From JAMOAD01 sp023621955 (GTDB lineage Bacteria > Acidobacteriota > Aminicenantia > JAMOAD01): a DNA stretch of 37,696 nt. How positions within the stretch are numbered: position 1 is the first letter of the stretch; every line of letters begins with the position of its first letter. Location: the NCBI GenBank assembly GCA_035403085.1, contig DAONEM010000022.1, forward strand, positions 1-37,696, read 5' to 3'. The position numbers were made by a program, and so were the translations under genes. This document shows, piece after piece, positions 24,237-31,654 of this stretch. The notes under the pieces are model-generated. The model ran no database searches. It was not told the origin of the DNA and saw only the letters and a program-made list of their open reading frames with translations.

Positions 24237-24500
24237 TCACTCTTCCTGATCGGGATTTGGCTTCTTTCGGCGGGGATTCACCTTGATAAGACCGATGGCC
24301 ACAGGCACGGGAAGAAGGTACCAAGGTGTAGCCCCCAGAATGAGCAGAAGGGGAAAGGGAAAACGGTCGACAAAGAGCGGCTTGATCGTCTCGTTTTCCT
24401 CCCGGGCGCGTTTCCGGCGGGCAAAGCTGTAAAGAACCAGGGCGGCGAAGAGAACTCCGGCAAAAAGGGCTCTCCAGAGAGCCTTGATCACGTCAACCAT
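24237..24500 (-). CDS. Small membrane protein, two helices
   Basis: An 87-residue hypothetical protein with two hydrophobic segments (about residues 10-27 and 48-68) and a charged tail ending in KPNPDQEE. The start at 24500 is chosen over an in-frame upstream one because GAGGTG precedes it and the promoter for the unit ends about 27 nt upstream. It is the first gene of a two-gene operon with the S8 lipoprotein, which suggests a functional link. No family is recognised. Confidence 0.55.
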   Translation of the reverse strand: MVDVIKALWRALFAGVLFAALVLYSFARRKRAREENETIKPLFVDRFPFPLLLILGATPWYLLPVPVAIGLIKVNPRRKKPNPDQEE

Positions 24501-24527
24501 ATCGGGAATCACCTCAAAGGATCCTCG

Positions 24528-24556
24528 ATGATACCGCCAAGCCACGGCTTTGTCAA
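24528..24556 (-). promoter_or_regulatory. Promoter of the small membrane protein/S8 lipoprotein operon
   Basis: Minus strand: TTGACA (24551-24556), 17-nt spacer, TATCAT (24528-24533). It is arranged back to back with the promoter of the HD gene on the other strand, about 85 nt apart. Confidence 0.75.
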
Positions 24557-24639
24557 AGTCCCAAGGGCCGCTCCGAGAGGAAGAACCGGTCAACCCCTTA
24601 ACAGAAGGGAGCCCCCTCCCTATTGGATCCCCGAAGGGG

Positions 24640-24645
24640 TATAAT
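24640..24645 (+). promoter_or_regulatory. -10 box of the HD phosphohydrolase gene, five bases before the ATG
   Basis: A perfect TATAAT is followed by five bases and the ATG at 24651. No good -35 lies at 17-18 nt. There is no Shine-Dalgarno before the ATG, so transcription is expected to start on the start codon. Confidence 0.5.
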
Positions 24646-24650
24646 CTCCG

Positions 24651-25448
24651 ATGACAGAGTACCGAGACTCACCGGCAGCCGAATTTTGGGAGTCTTTTTT
24701 CTCCTATGTCCAACGTTTTCCCTTCCCAGCGGAAGAGGTCAGGGAGGCGGCTACCCTTAAGGTCGACCATACCCTGAGGGTCGCCGACTCCTCCCTCGCC
24801 ATCGCTCAGGAGCTCTCGCTCCCGCCGAGGGAGCTTCTGCTCGTCGAAACCAGCGCTATCTTTCACGACCTGGGGAGGTTTCCCCAACTCCACCGTTACA
24901 ACACCTTTCGGGATTCCCTCTCCCAAGACCACGCCCTCCTAGGGTACAGGGCCCTCAAGAGAGAAGATTTCCTCAAAGGGCTTATGCCGGAGGAGAAGAA
25001 CGGAATCTACCAGGCCGTTCTCCTCCACAACCGCCTCTCGATTCCCGAAGCGGTTCCGGAGAGGGTGAAGATACTCCGGGACGCCGACAAGCTGGATGTT
25101 CTCGGAGTCCTGGTTGAACTCTACCTCTCCCCGGCGAAGAACCCCCTGGTTGCCCTTGAGCTCCCCGAGAACCCCGGATACAACCCCGCCCTTCTTGCAG
25201 GGTTCAGGGAGCACCATAGTTCTTCCTTCCAGAACCTCACCTGCCTGAACGACCTTCGCCTGGGCCACCTCTCCTGGGTCTTCGACATTTCCTACCCCTG
25301 GACTCTCAGGGAGATCCTTCGCCGAGAGTACCTAGAGACGCTTCTCTCCCTCCTTCCGAAGGACGGGGGGACCCAGGAGGCGCGAGAAGCTGTCGACACC
25401 GAGCTGATCCGGCGTCTCGGGATCGGTTTAAAGGAGAGCAGACCATGA
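24651..25448 (+). CDS. HD-domain phosphohydrolase
   Basis: A 265-residue predicted metal-dependent phosphohydrolase. HD-domain marks: His40 in KVDHTLRVAD, His72-Asp73 in IFHDLGRFPQ, then LLHNRLS and the terminal Asp in LRDADKLDVLG (about 141-151). This pattern is shared with HD hydrolases of nucleotides or cyclic nucleotides; the substrate cannot be assigned. It overlaps the next gene, a HExxH membrane protein, by four bases (ATGA), so the two products are coupled in translation. The likely mRNA is leaderless. Confidence 0.82.
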   Translation: MTEYRDSPAAEFWESFFSYVQRFPFPAEEVREAATLKVDHTLRVADSSLAIAQELSLPPRELLLVETSAIFHDLGRFPQLHRYNTFRDSLSQDHALLGYRALKREDFLKGLMPEEKNGIYQAVLLHNRLSIPEAVPERVKILRDADKLDVLGVLVELYLSPAKNPLVALELPENPGYNPALLAGFREHHSSSFQNLTCLNDLRLGHLSWVFDISYPWTLREILRREYLETLLSLLPKDGGTQEAREAVDTELIRRLGIGLKESRP

Positions 25449-26023
25449 GGGAATTCTTTGAACGGGCAAGCCTCTGGTGTCAGGACCGTCCCCGTATCCT
25501 GAGGGCGGCTCTCTGGCTCTATTTCCTTTGGGCCTTGGTTCACCATGTACAGGATCCTCTCTACCAGAGCCTCTTTAAACCCATCAACCTGGGAATCCAC
25601 GAACTCGGCCACATCCTCTTCATCCCCTTTGGCATGACCCTGGAGATCTTTGCCGGTTCCTTCGTCCAATGCGTCGCGCCCCTGATCGCCCTTCTCCTCT
25701 TCCTTCGCCAGGAAGACTACTTCGCCATCTCCGTGGCCATAGGATGGTTCTCCACAAACCTCTACGATGTCGCCACCTACCTGGGCGACGCCCGGGCCCA
25801 GGAGCTTCCGCTGGTCTCCCCCTTCGCCGGCGAGCCCCTCCACGACTGGAACTACCTGCTCGGCAAGTGGCACCTTCTGGACCAAGACCAGGCCATCGCC
25901 TCGGGTATCCGCTTCTTCGCTTTCCTCTCCATGGCGGCGGCTCTCCTTTTCGGTGCCTGGTTGCTCTACGAGATGTCCCGCAAGCGTCCCCAACAGCCTC
26001 AGGGGCGCTCCTTCTACCGATGA
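25445..26023 (+). CDS. Membrane protein with intramembrane HExxH motif (M50-like)
   Basis: A 192-residue protein with about four hydrophobic segments. HELGH occurs at 52-56 within GIHELGHILFIPFG, the zinc-binding arrangement of M50 site-2 proteases, where the motif is also near or in a helix. A further conserved-looking Asp lies in NLYDVATYLGDARA (about 115-130) and could be the third ligand. It is shorter than classical S2P enzymes and has no PDZ. It overlaps the HD gene upstream. I call it a putative zinc metalloprotease; the function is inferred from the motif only. Confidence 0.6.
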   Translation: MREFFERASLWCQDRPRILRAALWLYFLWALVHHVQDPLYQSLFKPINLGIHELGHILFIPFGMTLEIFAGSFVQCVAPLIALLLFLRQEDYFAISVAIGWFSTNLYDVATYLGDARAQELPLVSPFAGEPLHDWNYLLGKWHLLDQDQAIASGIRFFAFLSMAAALLFGAWLLYEMSRKRPQQPQGRSFYR

Positions 26024-26026
26024 GGG

Positions 26027-26056
26027 TTGACCCCACCCTCCCGACCGGGGTACTCT
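26027..26056 (+). promoter_or_regulatory. Promoter of the esterase-earP-efp operon
   Basis: TTGACC (26027-26032), 18-nt spacer, TACTCT (26051-26056), then five bases to the ATG at 26062. Transcription should start on or beside the start codon. Confidence 0.5.
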
Positions 26057-26061
26057 AAGGG

Positions 26062-26712
26062 ATGAAGACCCCTATCCTCTACCTACACGGCTTCGCTTCG
26101 GGCCCTCTCTCCAAGAAGGCGCTTTTCTTCAAGGATCTCTGCGATCGGGATGGGCGGACGATCCTCATTCCCGACCTGAACCTCCCGGATTTCCATACCC
26201 TCACGATCACAAGAACCCTGGATACGTTGACCCAACAGGCGGCCCTCCTCCCCTCCCCGCCGGTCATCGTCGGATCGAGCCTGGGAGCCTACATGGCCAC
26301 CCTTCTCACCGCTCAACACCGTTTTCCCGTGTCTGGTCTCTTCCTCATGGCCCCGGCCTTCGCCTTCACGAATCTCCTGGACAGACTCTACAAAGAGGAA
26401 CTCCTTCGGTGGAGAAGGGAGGGAGAGTTTACCATCGACCACCCCGGCTACGGAAAGTCTCTTCCCCTGGCCTACGACTTCTACCTCGACGCTCAACGTT
26501 TTCCCCCTTTCCCGGAGACAGGAGACACCCTTTGCCGAATCGTCCAGGGCCGCCTGGACAAGGTTGTCCTCCCCGAGAACTCCCTTCTCTTCACCAAGGG
26601 GAACCCCTCCCGGGAGATCTTTCTCTTCGACGATGACCATGGCCTCCTCAACTCCCTGGAACCTATAGGCTCGCTCTTTCAGGGTTTCCTCTCGCTCCTG
26701 GACAAAAAATGA
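26062..26712 (+). CDS. YqiA/UPF0227-like alpha/beta-hydrolase (esterase)
   Basis: A 216-residue cytoplasmic hydrolase resembling the YqiA/YcfP esterase family. LYLHGFASGP is at the N-terminus, the nucleophile elbow is GSSLGAYMA (Ser near 72), the Asp is in GRLDKVV and the His in DDDHGLLNS. It overlaps the earP start by four bases. The link to EF-P modification is positional only; a YqiA-type esterase beside earP may be chance. Confidence 0.75.
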   Translation: MKTPILYLHGFASGPLSKKALFFKDLCDRDGRTILIPDLNLPDFHTLTITRTLDTLTQQAALLPSPPVIVGSSLGAYMATLLTAQHRFPVSGLFLMAPAFAFTNLLDRLYKEELLRWRREGEFTIDHPGYGKSLPLAYDFYLDAQRFPPFPETGDTLCRIVQGRLDKVVLPENSLLFTKGNPSREIFLFDDDHGLLNSLEPIGSLFQGFLSLLDKK

Positions 26713-27935
26713 GCGCCTTCCTCGGTCCTCTGGATATTCACGCCCAGAGAATCGACAACTATGGAGACGCGGGATGGAGCTGGAGACTGGCTCGGGAATT
26801 CGCCTACCGCAAGACGGCAACCACCGTCCGTTTCTTCTTCGATGACCTGAGCTTGCTGAACCGGATGGAGCTCTCCCTATCGCCGGAGTTAACCCATCAG
26901 CGCGTGGAAGGAGTGGAGGTTTACGACATCAACCGCTTGACCGAAGAGGAGGCCGCCTCCATGGAGCGCCCCGATCTCCTTCTGGAGATCTTCGGAACAA
27001 CACCCCCGGAGCGCCTCCACCCCTACCTCCTCCTTCCCGCCAAGCTCAGAATCCAGATGGAGTACCTTTCCGCAGAGCCTTGGGCGGTCGAATCCCACCT
27101 CCTCCCCTCGCCCCTGGGCTGGGGACCTGCGAGGTACTTCTACTTCTCGGGATTCTCTCCTGAAAGCGGCGGGATTCTCCTGGATTCACGCCTGGACGAG
27201 GACGCCAGAGAGATGAAGGCTGATTCTGAAGGAGCCCTGGCGAGGTTTCTCCATCCCTTCGGCCTCACCTCCCCACCCGACGGCAACCCCCTCAAGGTTT
27301 TCTTCTTCCCCTACGGGGGGCGCTACACGGGCCTGATCGAGGCCCTCAAGAGGTACAAACGACCGGTCCTCCTCTTCCTCCTTGGCAGGGAGTCCCTGCT
27401 CTCCCTGGAGGAGGAGTTCGGCTCCCCTCTCCTCCCCGGAGAGATTCGACGGCAAGGCTCCCTCACCCTTCTCCCCTTCCCTTTCCTCCCTCAGAGAGAG
27501 TTTGACCGTCTCATGGCCCTCAGCGACCTTCTCTTCGTGCGGGGGGAGGACTCTCTGGCCCGAGCGGTTCAGCTCGGCAAACCCTTCCTCTGGCAGGCCT
27601 ACCGCCAGGAAAACGACTACCAGCTCGTGAAGGTTGAGGCGTTCCTGAAACACTGGAGCTCCCTGGCCCCTCCGGGAGCTCTTGAGTCTTTCCTCCCCCT
27701 ATGGTATCATTACAACCGGAAATTCGAGAATGAGGGTGCTTTGAGTGCCGAAGAAGGGGATATCCTTTTGGAATCCCTGGAAGAGTTGAGCTCGGCGGTG
27801 AAATTCCTCTCCCACAGCGTTCGGTCGAAGGCCGACCTGGTTGAGAAATTCACCCAAGCCCTCGAGAATCTTTCTAAAGGAGTGACGTTTCAATATGAAG
27901 GAAGCGCAGGACCTAAGAGCAGGAAACACGGTTAA
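26709..27935 (+). CDS. earP: EF-P arginine rhamnosyltransferase EarP
   Basis: EarP transfers rhamnose from dTDP-L-rhamnose to Arg32 of EF-P. The 408-residue protein shows the family marks: RIDNYGDAGWSWRLAR (Asp16 and Asp20, equivalent to the catalytic/binding Asp pair), DLLLEIFGT, IQMEYLSAE, FSGFSPESGGIL and the C-terminal FVRGEDSLARAVQLGKPFLW (Glu280, the expected catalytic acid region). The gene overlaps the efp start by 41 bases and follows the esterase gene with an ATGA overlap. The family is best known from beta- and gammaproteobacteria; the sequence neighbours here do not look proteobacterial. Confidence 0.92.
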   Translation: MSAFLGPLDIHAQRIDNYGDAGWSWRLAREFAYRKTATTVRFFFDDLSLLNRMELSLSPELTHQRVEGVEVYDINRLTEEEAASMERPDLLLEIFGTTPPERLHPYLLLPAKLRIQMEYLSAEPWAVESHLLPSPLGWGPARYFYFSGFSPESGGILLDSRLDEDAREMKADSEGALARFLHPFGLTSPPDGNPLKVFFFPYGGRYTGLIEALKRYKRPVLLFLLGRESLLSLEEEFGSPLLPGEIRRQGSLTLLPFPFLPQREFDRLMALSDLLFVRGEDSLARAVQLGKPFLWQAYRQENDYQLVKVEAFLKHWSSLAPPGALESFLPLWYHYNRKFENEGALSAEEGDILLESLEELSSAVKFLSHSVRSKADLVEKFTQALENLSKGVTFQYEGSAGPKSRKHG

Positions 27936-28452
27936 GATCAACAACGAACTCTTTCTGATCACCCACTACGACTACCATAAGAGTGGACGGAACGATTCGG
28001 TCGTCAAGTACAAGCTGAAGAACCTGAGAACCGGGGCCCCCTCGGACGCCATCTACAGGGCTTCCGACAAACTCGATCAGATCGTCTTGGACAAGAGGCC
28101 CATGCAGTACCTCTACAAATCCAACGACACCTATGTCTTCATGGACCAGGAAAACTATGAACAGATCGAGATGACCGTCGATGACCTCGGCGACGCCACC
28201 TACTTCCTCAAGGAAGAGATGGAAATCGAAGTCCAGATGTACGACTCGAAGCCTGTGGGCGTCGAGCTGCCCATCAACGTCGAACTCAAGATCACCTTTA
28301 CCGAGCCCGGCAACAAGGGTGATTCCAGCGGTCGAGTTCTGAAACCCGCCAAGCTTGAAACGGGGTATGAGGTTCAGGTTCCCCTCTTCTGCAACGAAGG
28401 GGACATCATCCGAATCGATACCAGAACCGGCGAATACGCCAAACGCGTCTGA
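27895..28452 (+). CDS. efp: Translation elongation factor P with Arg32
   Basis: EF-P relieves ribosome stalling at polyproline runs. The 185-residue protein is full length, with three beta-barrel domains. The modified tip reads HKSGRNDS with Arg at position 32, as in EarP-dependent EF-Ps (not Lys as in the EpmA/B or Bacillus types). The C-terminus has GDIIRIDTRTGEYAKRV. AAAGGAGTG sits about 9 nt before the ATG, and the first 41 bases lie inside earP, so enzyme and substrate are probably made together. Confidence 0.95.
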   Translation: MKEAQDLRAGNTVKINNELFLITHYDYHKSGRNDSVVKYKLKNLRTGAPSDAIYRASDKLDQIVLDKRPMQYLYKSNDTYVFMDQENYEQIEMTVDDLGDATYFLKEEMEIEVQMYDSKPVGVELPINVELKITFTEPGNKGDSSGRVLKPAKLETGYEVQVPLFCNEGDIIRIDTRTGEYAKRV

Positions 28453-28472
28453 ACGAATCTTTCCGCCATCCG

Positions 28473-28506
28473 GAGAGGGCGGTGGTCAACTGGCCCCCGC
28501 CCTCTC
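28473..28506. terminator. Hairpin between convergent efp and molybdopterin oxidoreductase genes
   Basis: A perfect 10-bp G+C-rich inverted repeat (28473-28482 with 28497-28506) separates the two convergent genes. It overlaps the last codons of the minus-strand gene. Neither strand has a strong T-run, so it is a likely rather than certain terminator. Confidence 0.5.
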
Positions 28507-30384
28507 TTCCAACTTCTCAAACCACACGAAGGTCGAGTAGAATCCCGTTCCCTTATATGTCGCCGAAGGGGTGTCGTCGGTGAAGAGGTTCGGAGAATAA
28601 CCGGCCTGACTCTCCCAAGGGGCCTTGTAGATCAGGATCGCCCCTGAGGGAACTTCGTTCTTAACCTCCAGCGTCATCTCCGCGGCCCCTCTCTGGTTAA
28701 AGACCCTTACCCTGTCTCCGGACTTCAGGTCCGCCTTCCTCGCCTCCTCGGCGTTGACGAAGACTCGGTCCGGGAGAAAGTTGGTCGTGATCTTGAAGAA
28801 CTGAGAAGAGACCAGGTCCCTGTGACCGGGAGAGATCAGCCGATAGGCCCCTTCCGGAACAACCTCGCAATCTAAGAGCGGCTCCTCCGGCAACTCCCCT
28901 TCTGGGGGAAAGAAGAGGGTGATCGGCTCATCCCCGACCGGCTCCTTGCGAAAGGGAACGAAACCCTCTCTCAGCAGTTCCTCCTTGTCGAGTCCCGCGC
29001 GGCTCAGATAACCGGAAATCAACTCTTCGTCGCTCTCTTGAAGTGAAGGATCCTCTAGCTTCAAAGCCTTCGCGATCTCCCGGAACTGATCCGTGAGAGA
29101 GTGGGAGAGGTGGAGGGGCTCCACGGCCCTCTGGTTGACCTGAAGGAAAGGGTGCCAGGGCGACTTGACAAGGTCCGAGTGCTCGAAGAAGGATGTGGAG
29201 GGGAGGATCAAGTGGGCGAACTTCGTCGTATCGGTGAAGAAGAGATCCGAAACGATCACCGTCAGACCCTCCTTCATCAGAGCGGCCTTCACTATGTTCG
29301 AGTTAGGGTGCGTGGAGACTGGGTTGGCGTTGAAGACGAAGAGGACTTTGACCTTTCCTTCATCGATCCAACGGAAGAGCTCGTGGGTAGGGTATCCCTC
29401 CCTGAGGGCGCCGCCTGCCAAATAACGCTCACCCTCCCCCTCCTCGTCGCGCTGATAGGAGAGTCCATAACCGATCAGGGCGGCCAGAGAGGCGACGGCC
29501 CTGATCGTCTCGCCTCCATGGTTGTACCTCTGCAGTCCCGCTCCAACGACGAAATAGCCGGGGCCGTTTCGTAGGAGGCCCAGCAGTGTCCGTCTCATGC
29601 TCTCCTGAGAGATCCCCGTGATCTCCGCGGCCTCCTCAAGAGAGACCCTCTCAAGAAGCCAACCTTTGAGGCGCTCCCTCTCCTCTGCCCGCACAAACCC
29701 TTCCGGCTCGTTCTCCCAGCTCTCTTCCAGGAAGATTCTGGCCATGGCCCAGGCGAGGTAGTGATCGGTTCCCGGACGGGGGCGGAGGATATCGTCGCTG
29801 TCTTTGAGGGTCACCGTCTTGAGGGGATCGATGGAGAGGATTCTCACCTTGTGTTTGAGAACAAGGAACCAATGGTGGAGGGAGGACCATTTCGGGTTCG
29901 TTCCCCAGAAGACCACCTGCTTCATCTCAGCGATTCTCCGCGGGTCCATTTGCCGGTCTGCCCACCCCATGGCTTCCAAGGCTTTTTCTCCGTTTCCCCT
30001 ACAAAAGCCCGACCGGAAGGGGTAGGCGTTTAAGGCCCCCATGATCCTCTCGGGAAAGAGTGTGGAGAGGAGCCCCCGGTTCCCCCGTCCTGTCAGGAAC
30101 GCGATCTTACCCGGGTTCTCCTCAACAGTCCGGGCGACTCTTTCCAAGGCCTGGGACCAATCCACCGGCTCCCATCGGAACCCGGCGCCGGCCATAGGGC
30201 TCTTGATGCGGTAGGAATGGTAAAGGTACTTGAGGAACTTGTTCCCCTTGGGGCAGAGAAGCCCAGAGGTGATCGGATGCTCCTCGCAAGGGTTGATCTC
30301 CTTCAGCTCCTTCCTCTGAACAACGCTCTCCATGAGACAAGCATCGAAACAACCTGTCGAACAGGTAGACCAAACGTGAGCCAT
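28486..30384 (-). CDS. Molybdopterin oxidoreductase, single-subunit type
   Basis: A 632-residue protein of the DMSO-reductase superfamily. The N-terminal 4Fe-4S motif is C-x3-C-x3-C (STCSTGCFDACL) with the fourth Cys in LLCPKG; the C-terminus is a molybdopterin-dinucleotide-binding domain (SPGHRDLVSSQ, LKSGDRVRVFNQRG). The likely Mo-ligand region is GFCRGNGEKA (Cys), by position. There is no twin-arginine signal, so it should be cytoplasmic. I start it at the ATG at 30384, with GGGAG upstream and 1 nt after the previous gene; a longer form from 30432 would overlap that gene and lacks support. No electron-transfer or membrane subunit is adjacent. The substrate is unknown. Confidence 0.85.
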   Translation of the reverse strand: MAHVWSTCSTGCFDACLMESVVQRKELKEINPCEEHPITSGLLCPKGNKFLKYLYHSYRIKSPMAGAGFRWEPVDWSQALERVARTVEENPGKIAFLTGRGNRGLLSTLFPERIMGALNAYPFRSGFCRGNGEKALEAMGWADRQMDPRRIAEMKQVVFWGTNPKWSSLHHWFLVLKHKVRILSIDPLKTVTLKDSDDILRPRPGTDHYLAWAMARIFLEESWENEPEGFVRAEERERLKGWLLERVSLEEAAEITGISQESMRRTLLGLLRNGPGYFVVGAGLQRYNHGGETIRAVASLAALIGYGLSYQRDEEGEGERYLAGGALREGYPTHELFRWIDEGKVKVLFVFNANPVSTHPNSNIVKAALMKEGLTVIVSDLFFTDTTKFAHLILPSTSFFEHSDLVKSPWHPFLQVNQRAVEPLHLSHSLTDQFREIAKALKLEDPSLQESDEELISGYLSRAGLDKEELLREGFVPFRKEPVGDEPITLFFPPEGELPEEPLLDCEVVPEGAYRLISPGHRDLVSSQFFKITTNFLPDRVFVNAEEARKADLKSGDRVRVFNQRGAAEMTLEVKNEVPSGAILIYKAPWESQAGYSPNLFTDDTPSATYKGTGFYSTFVWFEKLEERAGAS

Positions 30385-30385
30385 T

Positions 30386-31654
30386 CTACTCTCCCTCTTC
30401 GGACAGGAGAACCTGCCCGGGACAACCGACAAAGAGACAACTACCCTCTCGGAACCAGCCTGTCAAGATTATACTCCCTTTCCGTAGAGGACCGGAGAGG
30501 ATCTCGCATACTCTTTCATCAAAACACTCGATTCGAAGCTCCCCTCGGGGGAGCAGGAGGCGAAAGCGCCCATCTCCCAGCCTCTCGACCCTCCAGGGGT
30601 TGACTCGAACCCTCCCCAGCCAGGGAAAATTCGGCAGGGAAGCGGAGTCGTCGAGCTCCCCCACCCGCTCTATCCCCCAGAAGCCACTCCCCTCAACCTT
30701 AGCCTTCTCCTCGGCCTCTCGGAACAAAGGCTCGAGGACTCTCTCCTGAAGGGAGAGGGGAAGGGATCTTCCCAAACCCGCCGAGAGAATCCTCGTATTG
30801 ATGAGCTCCTTGCGCAGACCTGCCCAGAGGAGAGGTCCCGAGCTGGTAAAGGCGATCCGGTAGGGAGGACCCACCCTTTCGAGAATAAGGGTTTGCCCCT
30901 CCTGGAAGAGGAAGTCTACAAGCCTCTCGGGAAGGAACTCCGCAGATCCTTCTCCGAAGTCTCCCACCCCTGCCAGGGGGAGAAGGCCCCTCTCCGCACT
31001 CCTGGAGAGGCGAAAGAGCTCCTCCTCCCTTCTCAGGGCCCCGATCCTCCCTCGAAAGAGTGTCCGATCCCCTCGGGAGAGCGAGAACCGCTCCAGAATC
31101 TCCAGAGCCAGGGTGATCTCCCCTCCCTCCCGGTTGAGCCTCGAAGCGAGGGCGGGAATGTAGAGAGGCGCCCCTGGACGGCTTGAGGCTATGCCGTAAA
31201 GTTCCGCCCCCTCCAACGGTTCCCCCACTCTCCAGGCGAGAAGGGAACCGGCCAGTTCGGGAACCCTCCAACTCCGGGGGAGACGCTTTGCCCCTTTCTT
31301 GAGAAGGGTGACGGCCCTCTCAGGCTCGTTGTCGCTCAAGAGCCTGGCCCCGATCAGGTAGGCCTCCTCGTTGAAGGGATCCACCTCCACAACGGTATCG
31401 AAAGAGTCGCCAAAGGAGAGTGGGGCGCGCCCCCTGCCCTCCCTACGGCGTCCGTAGCCGACCGCCGCCTTCGCCATGAGAAGGTCCGCGGCCAACTCCT
31501 CGTTCCCCAAGGAGAAAGTACGGATGAGGCGGCCCAAGGGGGTGAACGTCTCCCCCGACGAACCTTCCCGGCCCCTTCGGTTGTGGAGAGAGAGAAGGGC
31601 CGAGAGAGACCACATCAGCAGAAGGAGGAGAACCGGGAGGGGCCTTGCTCTCAT
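30386..31654 (-). CDS. Membrane-anchored TPR-like protein with nuclease-like C-terminal region
   Basis: A 422-residue protein that starts with a signal/anchor helix (about 6-24). Residues about 80-200 have helical-repeat patterns typical of TPR proteins (VDPFNEEAYLIGARLLSDNE). The C-terminal part ends EPLFREAEEKAKVEGSGFWG, which resembles the last helix of thermonuclease-like (SNase) domains, followed by a small beta-rich piece. Catalytic SNase residues are not evident, so it may be a fold relic. It overlaps the ABC permease stop (ATGA), placing it in the same operon; it might assist that transporter. No firm function. Confidence 0.55.
   Translation of the reverse strand: MRARPLPVLLLLLMWSLSALLSLHNRRGREGSSGETFTPLGRLIRTFSLGNEELAADLLMAKAAVGYGRRREGRGRAPLSFGDSFDTVVEVDPFNEEAYLIGARLLSDNEPERAVTLLKKGAKRLPRSWRVPELAGSLLAWRVGEPLEGAELYGIASSRPGAPLYIPALASRLNREGGEITLALEILERFSLSRGDRTLFRGRIGALRREEELFRLSRSAERGLLPLAGVGDFGEGSAEFLPERLVDFLFQEGQTLILERVGPPYRIAFTSSGPLLWAGLRKELINTRILSAGLGRSLPLSLQERVLEPLFREAEEKAKVEGSGFWGIERVGELDDSASLPNFPWLGRVRVNPWRVERLGDGRFRLLLPRGELRIECFDERVCEILSGPLRKGSIILTGWFREGSCLFVGCPGQVLLSEEGE

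Noticed and set aside
30385..30432. Longer start of the molybdopterin oxidoreductase
   Set aside because: It would lie in the end of the TPR-like gene and places extra residues before the first cluster cysteine with no ribosome site; the ATG at 30384 is better.
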